The notes: generated from the letters alone by a model not told the origin. DNA of 64,000 nucleotides from Streptomyces tsukubensis (GCF_009296025.1 NZ_CP045178.1:4278001-4342000), one strand, 5' to 3'; shown: positions 55,501 to 63,741, counted from the first letter of the stretch. Program-made: numbers and translations.

Positions 55501-56166
55501 CTGCTGCGATTTCTCGACCCCGAGAGCGGCGACTACACCCTCGGTGCCACCGACGCACGGGCCCTCGACGGCGACACCGTCCGCCGCTTCGCCGGGCTGT
55601 GCGCACAGGACGCGCACGTCTTCGACAGCTCGCTGCGGGAGAATCTGCTGCTCGCACGGAAGGACGCCACCGAGGACGAGCTGCGCGGGGCGCTGCACGG
55701 GGCGGCGCTGCTGAGCTGGGTCGACGCGCTGCCCGAAGGGCTCGACACCCTGGTCGGCGAGCACGGCTCACGGCTCTCCGGTGGCCAGCGGCAGCGGCTG
55801 GCGCTGGCCCGCGCGTTGCTCGCCGACTTCCCCGTACTCGTACTCGACGAGCCGGCGGAACACCTGGACCTGCCCACCGCCGACGCGCTCACCGCGGATC
55901 TGCTCGCCGCGACGGAGGGGCGCACCACGCTGCTCATCACCCACAGGCTCGCCGGGCTCGACGCGGTCGACGAGGTGATGGTGCTGGACGAGGGCCGGGT
56001 GGTGCAACGCGGTGGATACGCGGAACTCGTCGCCGTGGAGGGGCCGCTGCGGCGGATGCGGGAGCGGGAACTGGCTGCGGACGGGCTGGTGCGGGGGCCG
56101 GTGGCGGGAGGCCGGGGCTCCGGGCGGACCGTGCCGGACGCCCTCGCGGGGGTGGCGGCAGGGTGA
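52591..56166 (+). CDS. cydCD: Fused CydD-CydC ABC transporter for cytochrome bd assembly
   Basis: This protein of 1191 residues joins two ABC half-transporters. The CydD half has six helices, Walker A GPSGVGKST (about 366), signature LSAGQRQRLALARAF and Walker B VVLLDEPTAALD. A linker of about 60 residues follows. The CydC half has ATSGWLISRASQHPPVLYLM, Walker A GPSGSGKTT (about 960), LSGGQRQRLALARALL and VLVLDEPAEHLD. CydDC exports thiols and haem-related reductant needed to mature cytochrome bd. GTG 52591 is chosen because GGAGG lies nine bases upstream; an in-frame GTG at 52534 would translate two parS sites. Confidence 0.95.
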   Translation: MKPIDPRLLRYARATRFFLVAVVVLGAVGAGLVIAQAMLISEIVVGAFQHGLSVSGLVRPLVTLAVVAVGRGLVSWLTELAAHRASASVKSELRTRLLERAGALGPGWLSGQRTGSLVALATRGTDALDDYFSRYLPQLGLAVVVPIAVLTRIVTEDWVSAAIIVVTLPLIPVFMILIGMATQSRMDRQWKLLSRLSGHFLDVVAGLPTLKVFGRAKAQAESIRRITGEYRQATMRTLRIAFLSSFALELLSTLSVALVAVTIGMRLVHGDMDLYIGLLVLILAPEAYLPLRQVGARYHAAAEGLAAAEEIFAVLETPVPPSGTGAVPEGALRVDGLTVRYPGRGEPAVEDASLTVAPGETVALVGPSGVGKSTLLLAVLGFVTPDEGRVTVGGAELSSLSLEQWRERVAWVPQRPHLFAGTIAENVRLARPEADDEALMAALREAGAYDFVAGLPEGVRTVLGEEGTGLSAGQRQRLALARAFLADRPVVLLDEPTAALDGETEAGIVEAVRRLAVGRGVLLVVHRPALLALADRVVELRGSTREADATPGAPAAVSAPVGAAPWAGETDTPDGGPRLAEAAPSGRSGDVLARVRAMAGARRGRLLLALLLGVLTLASATGLMATSGWLISRASQHPPVLYLMVAVTATRAFGIGRAAFRYAERLVSHDAVLRMLADTRVAVFRGLERLSPAGLRATRRGDLLSRTVADVDALQDYWLRWLLPAGAAVLAGLGAIGFTAWLLPEAGAVLAAGLLAAGVGVPLVSGACARRAERRLAPARGALATRAADLLTGTAELTVAGALGRRLRSVKEADGALTRIASRAATATALGDGLSALVTGLTVAATAALGVQGVREGRLDGVALAVVVLTPLAAFEAVTGLPLAVQFRQRVRKSAERVYEVLDAPVPVAEPDHPAPAPESPFPLRLCGLTARHPGQSGMALSGVDLTLARGRRVAVVGPSGSGKTTLAQVLLRFLDPESGDYTLGATDARALDGDTVRRFAGLCAQDAHVFDSSLRENLLLARKDATEDELRGALHGAALLSWVDALPEGLDTLVGEHGSRLSGGQRQRLALARALLADFPVLVLDEPAEHLDLPTADALTADLLAATEGRTTLLITHRLAGLDAVDEVMVLDEGRVVQRGGYAELVAVEGPLRRMRERELAADGLVRGPVAGGRGSGRTVPDALAGVAAG

Positions 56167-56233
56167 GCGGCGGGGGCCTTGGTGCCCTCGGCTCCGGGCC
56201 CCGAATGTCCCCTGACGTGGCCCGGGAGCGCTC

Positions 56234-56305
56234 GGCTCGGCCCGGCTCGACGACTCCGCCGCGCTCGACTCGGTTCGGCCCGGCTCGACCCCGCCGCACT
56301 TGACT
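56234..56305. repeat. Two imperfect ~36-bp tandem repeats after cydCD
   Basis: Segments beginning TCGGCCCGGCTCGAC repeat once with a three-base shortening in the second copy. Short CTCGGCTCGG-like units precede them. They lie in the 211-base gap before the histidine kinase gene. Confidence 0.6.
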
Positions 56306-56377
56306 CGGTGCTTCCTTCAGCAGGGCGGGAGATGGTCAAAAGTGTCGATAACGGGCGCGGGTAACTAGGCTCGGGGC

Positions 56378-58264
56378 ATGCCAGAACCCTCAGCCGCCGG
56401 GCCCCACGTACCGTTCGACGGCCATGAGCCGCAGCGCCCCGAGGCTCGGGGCCCGCACGGGTCTGGGGCACGGGACCCGCAGGACTCTGAGGCGCGGGGC
56501 TCGCAGGACCGAGGGGCGCGGGGCCCGCACGGGGGCCCCGGTGACTCCAGCCCGCTCGGTCCTTCGGACGGTCCCCGGCCGGGGGCCGCACAGGACAAGG
56601 GCGAGAGCGAGTTGCGCGGGCTGTCCACCGAGTTGACCGCCCGGGTCCCGCAGTTGCTTGAGGCGATGCGGTCCATCAGTACCGGACTCGACCTGCACAT
56701 CATGCTGGACCGGATCTGCGCGACCGCAGCCGATCTGGCGAGGGCCCGCTACGCGGCCATCGGTGTCGTGGCCCACGACGGCGACGGGCTCTCCGACTTC
56801 GTGTACCACGGGGTGGACGCCGGGACGGCGGACCGGATCGGCCACCTCCCCGACGGGCACAAGGGACTGCTGGGCGCGCTCATCCACGACCCGGCCCCGC
56901 TGCTGCTCACCGACCTCTCCACCGACCCGCGCACCTGCGGGTTTCCGCGGGACCACCCTCCGATGCGTACCTTCCTCGGGGCACCCATCCGCGTCCAGGG
57001 CGAGATCTACGGCAACCTCTATCTGACGGAGAAGCACGGCGGGGCCGAGTTCAACGACGACGACCTCACGATGGTGCGCGTACTGGCCACCGAGGCGGGC
57101 ATCGCCATCGGCAACGCCAGGCTGTACGAGGCGGCCAAGCAGCGGGAACGGTGGATCGACGGGTCCGTGGCCGTCACCACGGCGCTGCTCTCCGGCGACG
57201 GCGCGAAGGACGCGCTCTCGGTCGTGGCGGAGCACGCGCGGAGGCTGGCCGAAGCGGCGGCGGGAATCGTGCTGCTCCCCGCAGCCGAGGGCGGTCTTGA
57301 GATCGTCGCCGTCTCCTCCGACCGGCCGTCCCACGCGGCGGTGGGTGTGGTCGTGCCGCCGGAGAGCCAGATCGTGGCGGAACTGGAGGCGGGAAGAACG
57401 GTGTTCATCGAGGACGCCGCCGCCGATCCACGCATGCTCACGACCATGGCCCGCGACTTCGGCCCCGCGATGGTGCTGCCCCTGCGCAGCGACGGGCGTG
57501 TCCTCGGCGCGCTCGTACTGCCCCGCGTCAGGGGCGAGAGGTCCTTCAGCCCCACCGAGCGGACTCTCGCCAAGCAGTTCGCCGCACAGGCCGCGCTGGC
57601 CCTGGTGATGGCCCAGGCGCAGCGCGACAGGGAACAGCTCGCCGTCTATGAGGACCGTGACCGTATCGCCCGTGACCTGCATGATCTGGTGATCCAGCGG
57701 CTGTTCGCCACCGGCATGATGCTGGAGAGCGCGCAGCGCGGATCCGTCGTGCCCGAGGTGGGCGCGGGCGTGGGCAAGGCCGTCGACGAACTCGATGTGA
57801 CGATCCAGGAGATCAGAACGGCCATCTTCGCCCTGCGACAGGGGCCCGCCGAGGCGCCTTCGAGCGTGCGTACCCGTGTCCTGCGAGAGATCAACATGGC
57901 GGCCGTGCCGCTCGGGTTCAGGCCCGCGTACCGCTTCACCGGCCCCGTGGACGTGGTCGTCGGCGAGCTGACCGGCAAGAACCTGATCGCCGCGCTGCGG
58001 GAGGCGCTGTCCAACGCGTCCCGTCACGCGGAGGCGTCCAGGATCGAGGTCGTGGTCGACGCGGACGCCGTGCTCGCCGACGGCGGGCGCGGGGTGCGGC
58101 TGACCGTCGCCGACGACGGCGTGGGCGTACCGGAGGACGGCAGGCGCAGCGGCCTGCGCAACCTCAAGCGCCGGGCGGAGGAGCTGGGCGGCGACAGTTG
58201 GTACGGCCCCGGACTCGGTCCTGGAGGCGGCGGCACGACCGTGGTGTGGCAGGCGCCCTACTGA
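56378..58264 (+). CDS. Sensor histidine kinase with two GAF domains (DevS/DosS-like)
   Basis: In this 628-residue cytoplasmic kinase, residues 1-75 are low complexity, repeating RGPHG/RGSQD-like units. GAF 1 spans about 105-250 (LHIMLDRICATAADLARARY; GNLYLTEKHGGAEFNDDDLT) and GAF 2 about 270-415. A HisKA_3 dimerisation helix carries the phospho-accepting histidine in RDRIARDLHDLVIQRLFATG (about 430). The HATPase end has ALREALSNASRHAEAS and DDGVGVPEDG with GLRNLKRRAEELGG. The layout matches DevS/DosS, which sense oxygen or redox through haem. No response regulator gene lies next to it. Its place after the cyd genes suggests a redox-related role. Confidence 0.9.
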   Translation: MPEPSAAGPHVPFDGHEPQRPEARGPHGSGARDPQDSEARGSQDRGARGPHGGPGDSSPLGPSDGPRPGAAQDKGESELRGLSTELTARVPQLLEAMRSISTGLDLHIMLDRICATAADLARARYAAIGVVAHDGDGLSDFVYHGVDAGTADRIGHLPDGHKGLLGALIHDPAPLLLTDLSTDPRTCGFPRDHPPMRTFLGAPIRVQGEIYGNLYLTEKHGGAEFNDDDLTMVRVLATEAGIAIGNARLYEAAKQRERWIDGSVAVTTALLSGDGAKDALSVVAEHARRLAEAAAGIVLLPAAEGGLEIVAVSSDRPSHAAVGVVVPPESQIVAELEAGRTVFIEDAAADPRMLTTMARDFGPAMVLPLRSDGRVLGALVLPRVRGERSFSPTERTLAKQFAAQAALALVMAQAQRDREQLAVYEDRDRIARDLHDLVIQRLFATGMMLESAQRGSVVPEVGAGVGKAVDELDVTIQEIRTAIFALRQGPAEAPSSVRTRVLREINMAAVPLGFRPAYRFTGPVDVVVGELTGKNLIAALREALSNASRHAEASRIEVVVDADAVLADGGRGVRLTVADDGVGVPEDGRRSGLRNLKRRAEELGGDSWYGPGLGPGGGGTTVVWQAPY

Positions 58265-58409
58265 ACCGCCTCTTACGTGTGTGCTCCCGGCCAGGTCACG
58301 GGAGGGAGCGCCCTGTTCGGAGTAGGGCGTGCCCCGTACGGGTCGCCCGCTGAGCCAGGCGTACGAGTGGCGGGGGCGGGTCGCGCGGCGCGGGGACACG
58401 ATCCGTGGC

Positions 58410-59522
58410 ATGCGTCTGAGTCAGCGTCATGTCCGCCGCCGCACACCCCGTCTCCCTCGGTCCGCTTCCGCCGCGGGACGACGGGCACGGCGGCTGCTGG
58501 TGCCCGCGCTGTGCGTACTGCTCGGAGCGGGCGCGCTGCCCACGGTGCCGCTCGCGGGCGCGGCGGAGCATCCGGCCGGTACGAGTGCCGAGGTCGCGCG
58601 CCTCTACGAGGAGGCGTCCGCCGCCACCCAGCGCTACGAGTCAGGGCGGCGCCTGGCTGCGGCACAGCGGGTCAGGGCGCGGAAAGCGGAGGCCAGGCTG
58701 GGCCGGCAGCGACACCGGCTGAGGCTGCTGCGCGGCGATGTCGGGAAGCTCGCGAGGGCGCAGTACCGCCAGCGGGGTGGGCTGCCCGGCGCCGCGTATC
58801 TGCTGCTGGCCGACGACCCGGCCACCTTGCTGCGCGGCAAACGGATCACCGAGCGGGCCGAGATGTCCATGAAGAACATCGTGCGCAGGGCACAGCGCGC
58901 CGAACACAAGCTGACCTCCGACGAACGGGAGGCGGCACGTACCTGGCGCGGCCTCAGCGCCCGTACCGCGGAACTGGCCGTACTGAAGAAGGGCATCAAG
59001 CGGAAGCTGGAGAACGCCCAGTGGAAGTTGCAGGGAGAGGCGGAGGCGGCGGTCGCCGCGGGGCAGTGCAGGGGCGCCGAGCGTATGGCGCAGGACACGG
59101 CGGAGCTGCCGAAGGGGCGGCGCTGGGTCGCGCCGGTCGAGACGTACGAACTGTCCGCCGGTTTCGGGGGAGCGGGCGCCATGTGGGCGAGCAGCCATAC
59201 CGGGCAGGACTTCGCCGTGGACATCGGCACCCCGGTACGTTCCATGGGGCCTGGCCGGGTGGAGCAGGTGTCGTGCGGCGGCGCCTTCGGGATCGAGGTC
59301 GTGGTCAGGCACCCCGGCGGCTACTACTCGCAGTACGCGCACCTGTCGTCGGCCGCCGTCGACCAGGGAGAACGACTACGGGCCGGCCAGTGGATCGGCC
59401 AGTCGGGCACCACGGGCAACTCCACGGGACCGCATCTGCACTTCGAGGTGCGGCTCACGCCGTATCTGGGATCGGGCGTCGATCCGCTGACCTGGTTCGC
59501 GGAACGTGGCGTCAGGCTTTAG
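58410..59522 (+). CDS. Secreted M23 (LytM-type) peptidase with coiled coil
   Basis: This 370-residue protein has a Tat-like or Sec signal at residues 15-55 (RRRTPRLPRSASAAGRRARR, LLVPALCVLLGAGALP). A coiled coil runs from 60 to 240 (RQRHRLRLLRGDVGKLARAQ). The LytM domain is C-terminal, with zinc ligands in HTGQDFAVDIG and GPHLHFEVRLTP. It is similar to EnvC/NlpD-like or RipA-adjacent wall hydrolases. The stop codon TAG at 59520-59522 runs into the inverted-repeat element that follows. Confidence 0.9.
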   Translation: MRLSQRHVRRRTPRLPRSASAAGRRARRLLVPALCVLLGAGALPTVPLAGAAEHPAGTSAEVARLYEEASAATQRYESGRRLAAAQRVRARKAEARLGRQRHRLRLLRGDVGKLARAQYRQRGGLPGAAYLLLADDPATLLRGKRITERAEMSMKNIVRRAQRAEHKLTSDEREAARTWRGLSARTAELAVLKKGIKRKLENAQWKLQGEAEAAVAAGQCRGAERMAQDTAELPKGRRWVAPVETYELSAGFGGAGAMWASSHTGQDFAVDIGTPVRSMGPGRVEQVSCGGAFGIEVVVRHPGGYYSQYAHLSSAAVDQGERLRAGQWIGQSGTTGNSTGPHLHFEVRLTPYLGSGVDPLTWFAERGVRL

Positions 59523-59684
59523 GGGTCCTTGCGATAGGGGCGCCCGAGCCGCGGGGGCCGGCACCGCACCTCGCGGCGTTGCCGAAAAGCCCTGGTGGCT
59601 CCGTTACGAGGACTCTCCGGCGCCTTGCGACGCACGGCACCAGCCCTCGCGGCCTGATCGGACTCCCCTATTGCAAGGACCCCT
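59521..59684. mobile_element. 164-bp element with 20-bp inverted termini (candidate MITE)
   Basis: AGGGGTCCTTGCGATAGGGG (59521-59540) and its inverted counterpart (59665-59684) match at 19 of 20 positions. The interior of 124 bases has no coding capacity. A TTA flanks both ends if the element is counted from GGGG, a possible 3-bp target duplication. The type resembles non-autonomous elements scattered in Streptomyces genomes, but this could not be searched. Confidence 0.6.
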
Positions 59685-59730
59685 TAGCGCCTTCCCCGCA
59701 CGGTGGGTGCCGTCCCATGGATGCCGGCCC

Positions 59731-59774
59731 GTGGAAGCCGCCCGTGGAAGCCGCCCGTGGAAGTCGGCCCGTGG
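59731..59774. repeat. Three to four tandem ~13-bp repeats (GTGGAAGCCGCCC)
   Basis: Units start at 59731, 59744, 59757 and, degenerate, 59771, running up to the stop of the following leftward gene. Confidence 0.75.
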
Positions 59775-59777
59775 ATG

Positions 59778-60755
59778 TCAGCTGTCGGCGGCGTGCCGCT
59801 CCGCGATGATGCGCTCGATGACGACGGCGACCCCGTCGTCGTTGTTGGCGACGGTCGAGGCGGAGGCCGCGGCGATCACGTCGGGGTGGGCGTTGCCCAT
59901 GGCGTACGAGCGGCCGGCCCAGGTCAGCATCTCGACGTCGTTGGGCATGTCCCCGAAGGCGACGACCTCTTCGGGGCCGATGCCGAGTTCCGCGCAGCAG
60001 AGTGCGAGCGTGCTCGCCTTGGAGACGCCGTGGGCACTGATCTCCAGCAGGGCGGTCGGGCTGGACCTGGTGACGGAGGCGCGGTCCCCGATCGCCTTCC
60101 TCGCCAGGGACAGGAACTCGTCGGGGGACAGCTCCGGGTGGTGGGCGAGGAGCTTGAGCACGGGCTGCCCGCCGATACCGCTGCGTGCGGCCGGTCCTGG
60201 CGGGGTGGCGTCGGGGTTCTGCGAGGGGGCGGCCTGCGAGGGAGCCGTCCGCGATGGGGCGGCGGTCGGGGATTCGTCGGCGAGGAGTACGTCCACGGGG
60301 GCGATGCTCTCGCTCGGGTCCAGGTGGAGCGGCGGATAGCCGGGCTCGTGGTGGAGGCCGCCGGTCCGCTCCACGGCGAAAGTGGTGCCGGGCGCCGCCG
60401 TACGGAGCGCGAGGGCCACGCCGAGAGCGGCGCCGGTCTCCATGGGCCGCAGCTTCACGAACCGGGGGCCGCCGTCCCCGCTGTGCAGATCGACGACGGC
60501 AGCGCCATTGCCGCAGATCGCGAGTCCGTGGCCGTGTACGTGGGCGCTGACGACGTCCATCCAGCGGGCCGGCCTGCCGGTGACGAAGAAGACCCGCACC
60601 CCCGCGGCCTCCGCCGCCGCGAGCGCGTCGACGGTCCGGGGGGAGACGGACTTGTCGTCCCGCAGAAGCGTGCCGTCCAGATCCGTCGCGATGAGACGCG
60701 GCGGTACGTGCGGGGCGGAGGTACCGGGCCGTGTTCGCGGGGTCACAGAGGTCAC
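59778..60755 (-). CDS. HAD-superfamily (Cof-type) phosphatase
   Basis: This 325-residue protein has motif I LIATDLDGTLLRDDK (nucleophile Asp near residue 24), motif II FVTGRP, motif III lysine in SAHGVSKASTLALCC and motif IV AFGDMPNDVEMLTWAG. The C2-type cap holds an insertion of about 35 residues rich in Ala, Pro and Ser (PSRTAPSQAAPSQN). These enzymes dephosphorylate sugar phosphates, FMN or similar small molecules. GTG 60755 has GAGA eight bases upstream. Confidence 0.9.
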   Translation of the reverse strand: MTSVTPRTRPGTSAPHVPPRLIATDLDGTLLRDDKSVSPRTVDALAAAEAAGVRVFFVTGRPARWMDVVSAHVHGHGLAICGNGAAVVDLHSGDGGPRFVKLRPMETGAALGVALALRTAAPGTTFAVERTGGLHHEPGYPPLHLDPSESIAPVDVLLADESPTAAPSRTAPSQAAPSQNPDATPPGPAARSGIGGQPVLKLLAHHPELSPDEFLSLARKAIGDRASVTRSSPTALLEISAHGVSKASTLALCCAELGIGPEEVVAFGDMPNDVEMLTWAGRSYAMGNAHPDVIAAASASTVANNDDGVAVVIERIIAERHAADS

Positions 60756-61022
60756 ACAGACATTCTCGCGTATATGAGTGCACGGGCGTGCGGCGGGGCG
60801 CACGGATGAGTATCGCGCGCCTCGAACCGGCGGAGTGGTGTGCGTTCGGCCGCCCTGCGCCGAAGGTGGTCCGCTTTCAGCCGTTCCGCGCCGTCACCGG
60901 CCGGGCAGGTGCTGAGCAGCTGTCCCGTTGACTGGCGCGGGCAGGTGCTCAAGCCCTGCGCTGTTGCCGGGTACGGGAAGCCGCTCAGCAGCTGTGTCCT
61001 TCGCCGAACGCCCGGCGGGTGC

Positions 61023-61916
61023 TCAGCCGAGTTGTGCGGGGGCCTCGATGGCGATCTTCTCGAAGATCGCCTGGTCCGCCGCGAAGTCCGAGTCCGGAAT
61101 GGGCGCGTGCACGACGATCTCGGTGATGCCGAGTTCCCCGTAGCGCCCTGCGAAGTCGACGAAGGCGTCCACGGACTCCAGCGGAGTGGTGCGCTCCGGG
61201 GTGAATCCGGTGAGGAGGGTCCTGCCGAGTTCGGCCGGGTCCCTGCCGATCTCCGCGCAGGCCGCGCCGAGGCGGGCGATCTGGTCGCGCACGGCCGCGC
61301 GTGACTGCTCCGGAGTACCCGACGCGAAGAGCTTCGGATCGCCCGTGGTCACCCACCCCTGACCGTGCCTGGCCGCGAGTTTCATCCCGCGCGGCCCTGT
61401 GGCGGCCACCGCGAACGGCAGCCTCGGCCGCTGGACACAGCCAGGGATGTTCCGCGCCTCGACGGCGGAGTAGTACGTGCCCGTGTGGCTGACCGCGTCC
61501 TCACTGAGCAGCTGGTCGAGCAGTGGCACGAACTCGGCGAAACGATCCGCCCGTTCGCGCGGAGACCAGGGGTCCTGACCGAGCGTGGTCGCGTCGAAGC
61601 CGCTGCCGCCCGCTCCGATGCCGAGGGTGACGCGGCCGTCGGAGATGTCGTCCAGCGAGATGAGTTCCTTCGCGAGGGTGACGGGGTGGCGGAAGTTGGG
61701 CGAGGTCACGAGAGTGCCCAGCCTCATCCTCCGCGTGGCTGCCGCCGCCGCCGTCAACGTGGGCACCGCCCCGAACCACGGCCCGTCCCTGAAGGTGCGC
61801 CAGGAGAGGTGGTCGTAGGTGTAGGAGGCGTGGAAACCGAGGTCCTCGGCGCGCTGCCAGACCTTCTGCCCCTCACTCCACCGGTAAATGGGAAGGATTA
61901 CGGTGCTCAGTCGCAT
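61023..61916 (-). CDS. LLM-class F420-dependent oxidoreductase
   Basis: This 297-residue TIM-barrel protein of the luciferase-like group has GFHASYTYDHLSWRTFRDGP, MRLGTLVTSPNFRHPVTLAK and LDDISDGRVTLGIGAGGSGF, characteristic of F420-using members. ATGPRGMKLAARHGQGWVTT continues the barrel. The substrate is unknown. The ATG at 61916 is supported by the onset of homology; the ribosome-binding site is weak. Confidence 0.88.
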   Translation of the reverse strand: MRLSTVILPIYRWSEGQKVWQRAEDLGFHASYTYDHLSWRTFRDGPWFGAVPTLTAAAAATRRMRLGTLVTSPNFRHPVTLAKELISLDDISDGRVTLGIGAGGSGFDATTLGQDPWSPRERADRFAEFVPLLDQLLSEDAVSHTGTYYSAVEARNIPGCVQRPRLPFAVAATGPRGMKLAARHGQGWVTTGDPKLFASGTPEQSRAAVRDQIARLGAACAEIGRDPAELGRTLLTGFTPERTTPLESVDAFVDFAGRYGELGITEIVVHAPIPDSDFAADQAIFEKIAIEAPAQLG

Positions 61917-62146
61917 GCCTACGACCCTATGCCCCTGTGCCGCGGTGATGGCGAGCGGCGGCGGCAAGCGGTCCGGGGCGGCACACCCGCCGGGCAGCGG
62001 CCTCGCGCCACCCAGCCGTCGGGCCGGCCGTCGTACTCGGTGGGCGTACCGACGCGTGCCGCCACCGGTCCGGTTGGGGCCGGCCACCCCACACCCCACG
62101 CGGGAACCGGCTGGTCGGAGAGCGGGCGAACGGGCGACGGCCCAGG

Positions 62147-63034
62147 TCAGAGGGTGAGCGCCGCCCTGATGGTGTGCTGGAGCAGCAGGGCCGTGGTGAC
62201 CGGGCCGACGCCCCCGGGCACGGGGGTCAGCGCGCCGGCCCGCCCCTCGACGGAGTCCGCGTCCACGTCGCCGGTGAGGCCGCCGTCCTGGGTCGGGTTG
62301 GTGCCCACGTCGATGACGACCGCTCCGGGCCTGACGTGCTCCGCCCTGATCAGGCCGGGCCTGCCGACCGCGGCGATCAGCACATCCGCGGTCGATGTCA
62401 GTGCGGCAAGTTCCCTGGTGCGGGAGTGGCAGACGGTGACTGTGGCGTTCCTGTCGAGGAGGAGATGTGCCAGCGGCTTCCCCACCACCGTGGAACGCCC
62501 CACGACGACGGCGTGCCGTCCTTCGAGTTCGACCTTGTGGTGGTCGAGCAGTGCCATGACGGCTTCCGCGGTGGCCGGTGCGAACGCGGGCAGCCTCGCG
62601 GCCAGCCGCCCGAGCGACAGGGGGTTCGCGCCGTCGACGTCCTTCACCGGGTCGATGACCGAGGCCAGCTCCTGGGCCACGGCGCCCGCGGGAAGCGGCG
62701 TCTGGAGGATGACGCCGTGTACGGCCGGGTCGCCGCTCACCTCTTTGAGTGTGTCCCGCACGGTGTCGGGCGAGACGTCAGGACCGAGGTCCCGCACGGT
62801 GCAGCGCAGCCCGGCCTTCTCCGCGGCGCGGGCGATGGACCGGACGTACCAGGCGCTCGACTCGTCAGCGGTGGCGGTCACCACGGCTAGGTGCGGCGGG
62901 GTACCCGCGGCGGCCAGTTCCGAGGCGCGGTCCGCCGTCTCGCCGCGGAGGGCGGCGGCCAGTTCCCGGCCCGGGAGCACGCGGGTGTCTTCAGGGGCGT
63001 GGCTCACGCGGGTGTCTTCGGGGGCGCGGCTCAC
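62147..63034 (-). CDS. folD: FolD-type methylenetetrahydrofolate dehydrogenase lacking the catalytic lysine
   Basis: This 295-residue protein has FolD motifs SSAWYVRSIARAAEKAG, HGVILQTPLPAG, DPVKDVDGANPLSLGRL, the NADP loop VVGRSTVVGKPLAHLLL, GAVVIDVGTNPTQDG and the C-terminal TPVPGGVGPVTTALLLQ. In E. coli FolD the YVxxK segment carries Tyr50 and catalytic Lys54; here Tyr63 is kept but the lysine position is Ile67. Gln111 and the Asp of KDVDG are kept. The dehydrogenase step may persist while the cyclohydrolase step is lost. The N-terminus repeats SxAPEDTRV twice, giving two GTG starts. GTG 63034 overlaps the stop of the upstream cyclohydrolase-family gene. Confidence 0.9.
   Translation of the reverse strand: MSRAPEDTRVSHAPEDTRVLPGRELAAALRGETADRASELAAAGTPPHLAVVTATADESSAWYVRSIARAAEKAGLRCTVRDLGPDVSPDTVRDTLKEVSGDPAVHGVILQTPLPAGAVAQELASVIDPVKDVDGANPLSLGRLAARLPAFAPATAEAVMALLDHHKVELEGRHAVVVGRSTVVGKPLAHLLLDRNATVTVCHSRTRELAALTSTADVLIAAVGRPGLIRAEHVRPGAVVIDVGTNPTQDGGLTGDVDADSVEGRAGALTPVPGGVGPVTTALLLQHTIRAALTL
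62981..63034 (-). repeat. Tandem 27-bp duplication of the folD start region
   Basis: Copies 62981-63007 and 63008-63034 differ at two bases. Each begins GTGAGCC on the minus strand, so the start codon itself is duplicated in frame. Confidence 0.92.
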
Positions 63035-63684
63035 GAGGCGATCTCCTCGCGTACGGCGGCGGTGATTTCGTCGGCGTGGCCGGCCACGGTCCCCGCCCGG
63101 CCGGCCGTCGCGGTGAGTTCCGCGCGCAGGGCCCGGTCCTTGACGCCGGGGAGGTTGATCTCCACATTGACCCGGGAAGTGGTCGCCGCGGCACGGGCCG
63201 CCTCGGCCGCCGCCGCTACATCGGAGACGACGTTGCGGTTGCAGACGGGCAGCAGGTCCATGGCCAGTTCCACCGTCTCCAGAGCTGCCTCGATCACCCG
63301 GGCGGGCGGGGTGGCCGCGCCGGCCAGTGCCGTCGCGATCGCTTCCGAGCGCGCTGCCTTCTCGTCCTGTGTGGACTTGGGCAGTGCGTACGCGTCGGTG
63401 ACGGCGGTGAACGCGGCCGCGTCGTCCTCGGCGAGTTGGAGCGACCGCTCCCGCAGTTCGTCCGAGGCGACGGTGATCCGTTCGACTGCCTCCGCGTGCT
63501 CGGCGTATCTCGTGCCGGTGGTGTAGCGGGCCACCATGCCGAGGAGTGCGGCGGCCTGGGCTGCGTGCAGCGCGGCCGTCGCGCCGCCGCCCGGGGCGGG
63601 CACGCGACCGGCCAGCCGGTGCAGATAGTCGTCGACGGTCGACGAGCGCAACGGCGCGTCACCGGCGGGCAGATGGTCGCTCAT
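63031..63684 (-). CDS. fchA: Formiminotransferase-cyclodeaminase / methenyl-THF cyclohydrolase family protein
   Basis: This 217-residue protein of PF04961 (FTCD_C) type has LAGRVPAPGGGATAALHAAQ, AALLGMVARYTTGTRY, DDAAAFTAVTDAYALPK and CNRNVVSDVAAAAEAARAAA. Stand-alone members (FchA) act as methenyltetrahydrofolate cyclohydrolases, others as formimino-THF cyclodeaminases. GGAGG lies ten bases before ATG 63684. Its TGA overlaps the folD start as GTGA, so the two are translationally coupled. Confidence 0.9.
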   Translation of the reverse strand: MSDHLPAGDAPLRSSTVDDYLHRLAGRVPAPGGGATAALHAAQAAALLGMVARYTTGTRYAEHAEAVERITVASDELRERSLQLAEDDAAAFTAVTDAYALPKSTQDEKAARSEAIATALAGAATPPARVIEAALETVELAMDLLPVCNRNVVSDVAAAAEAARAAATTSRVNVEINLPGVKDRALRAELTATAGRAGTVAGHADEITAAVREEIAS

Positions 63685-63741
63685 GGGCGCGGTTCCTCCG
63701 GATACGACTGCGGCCGCCCGCACCCCTACGGATGGATACGT

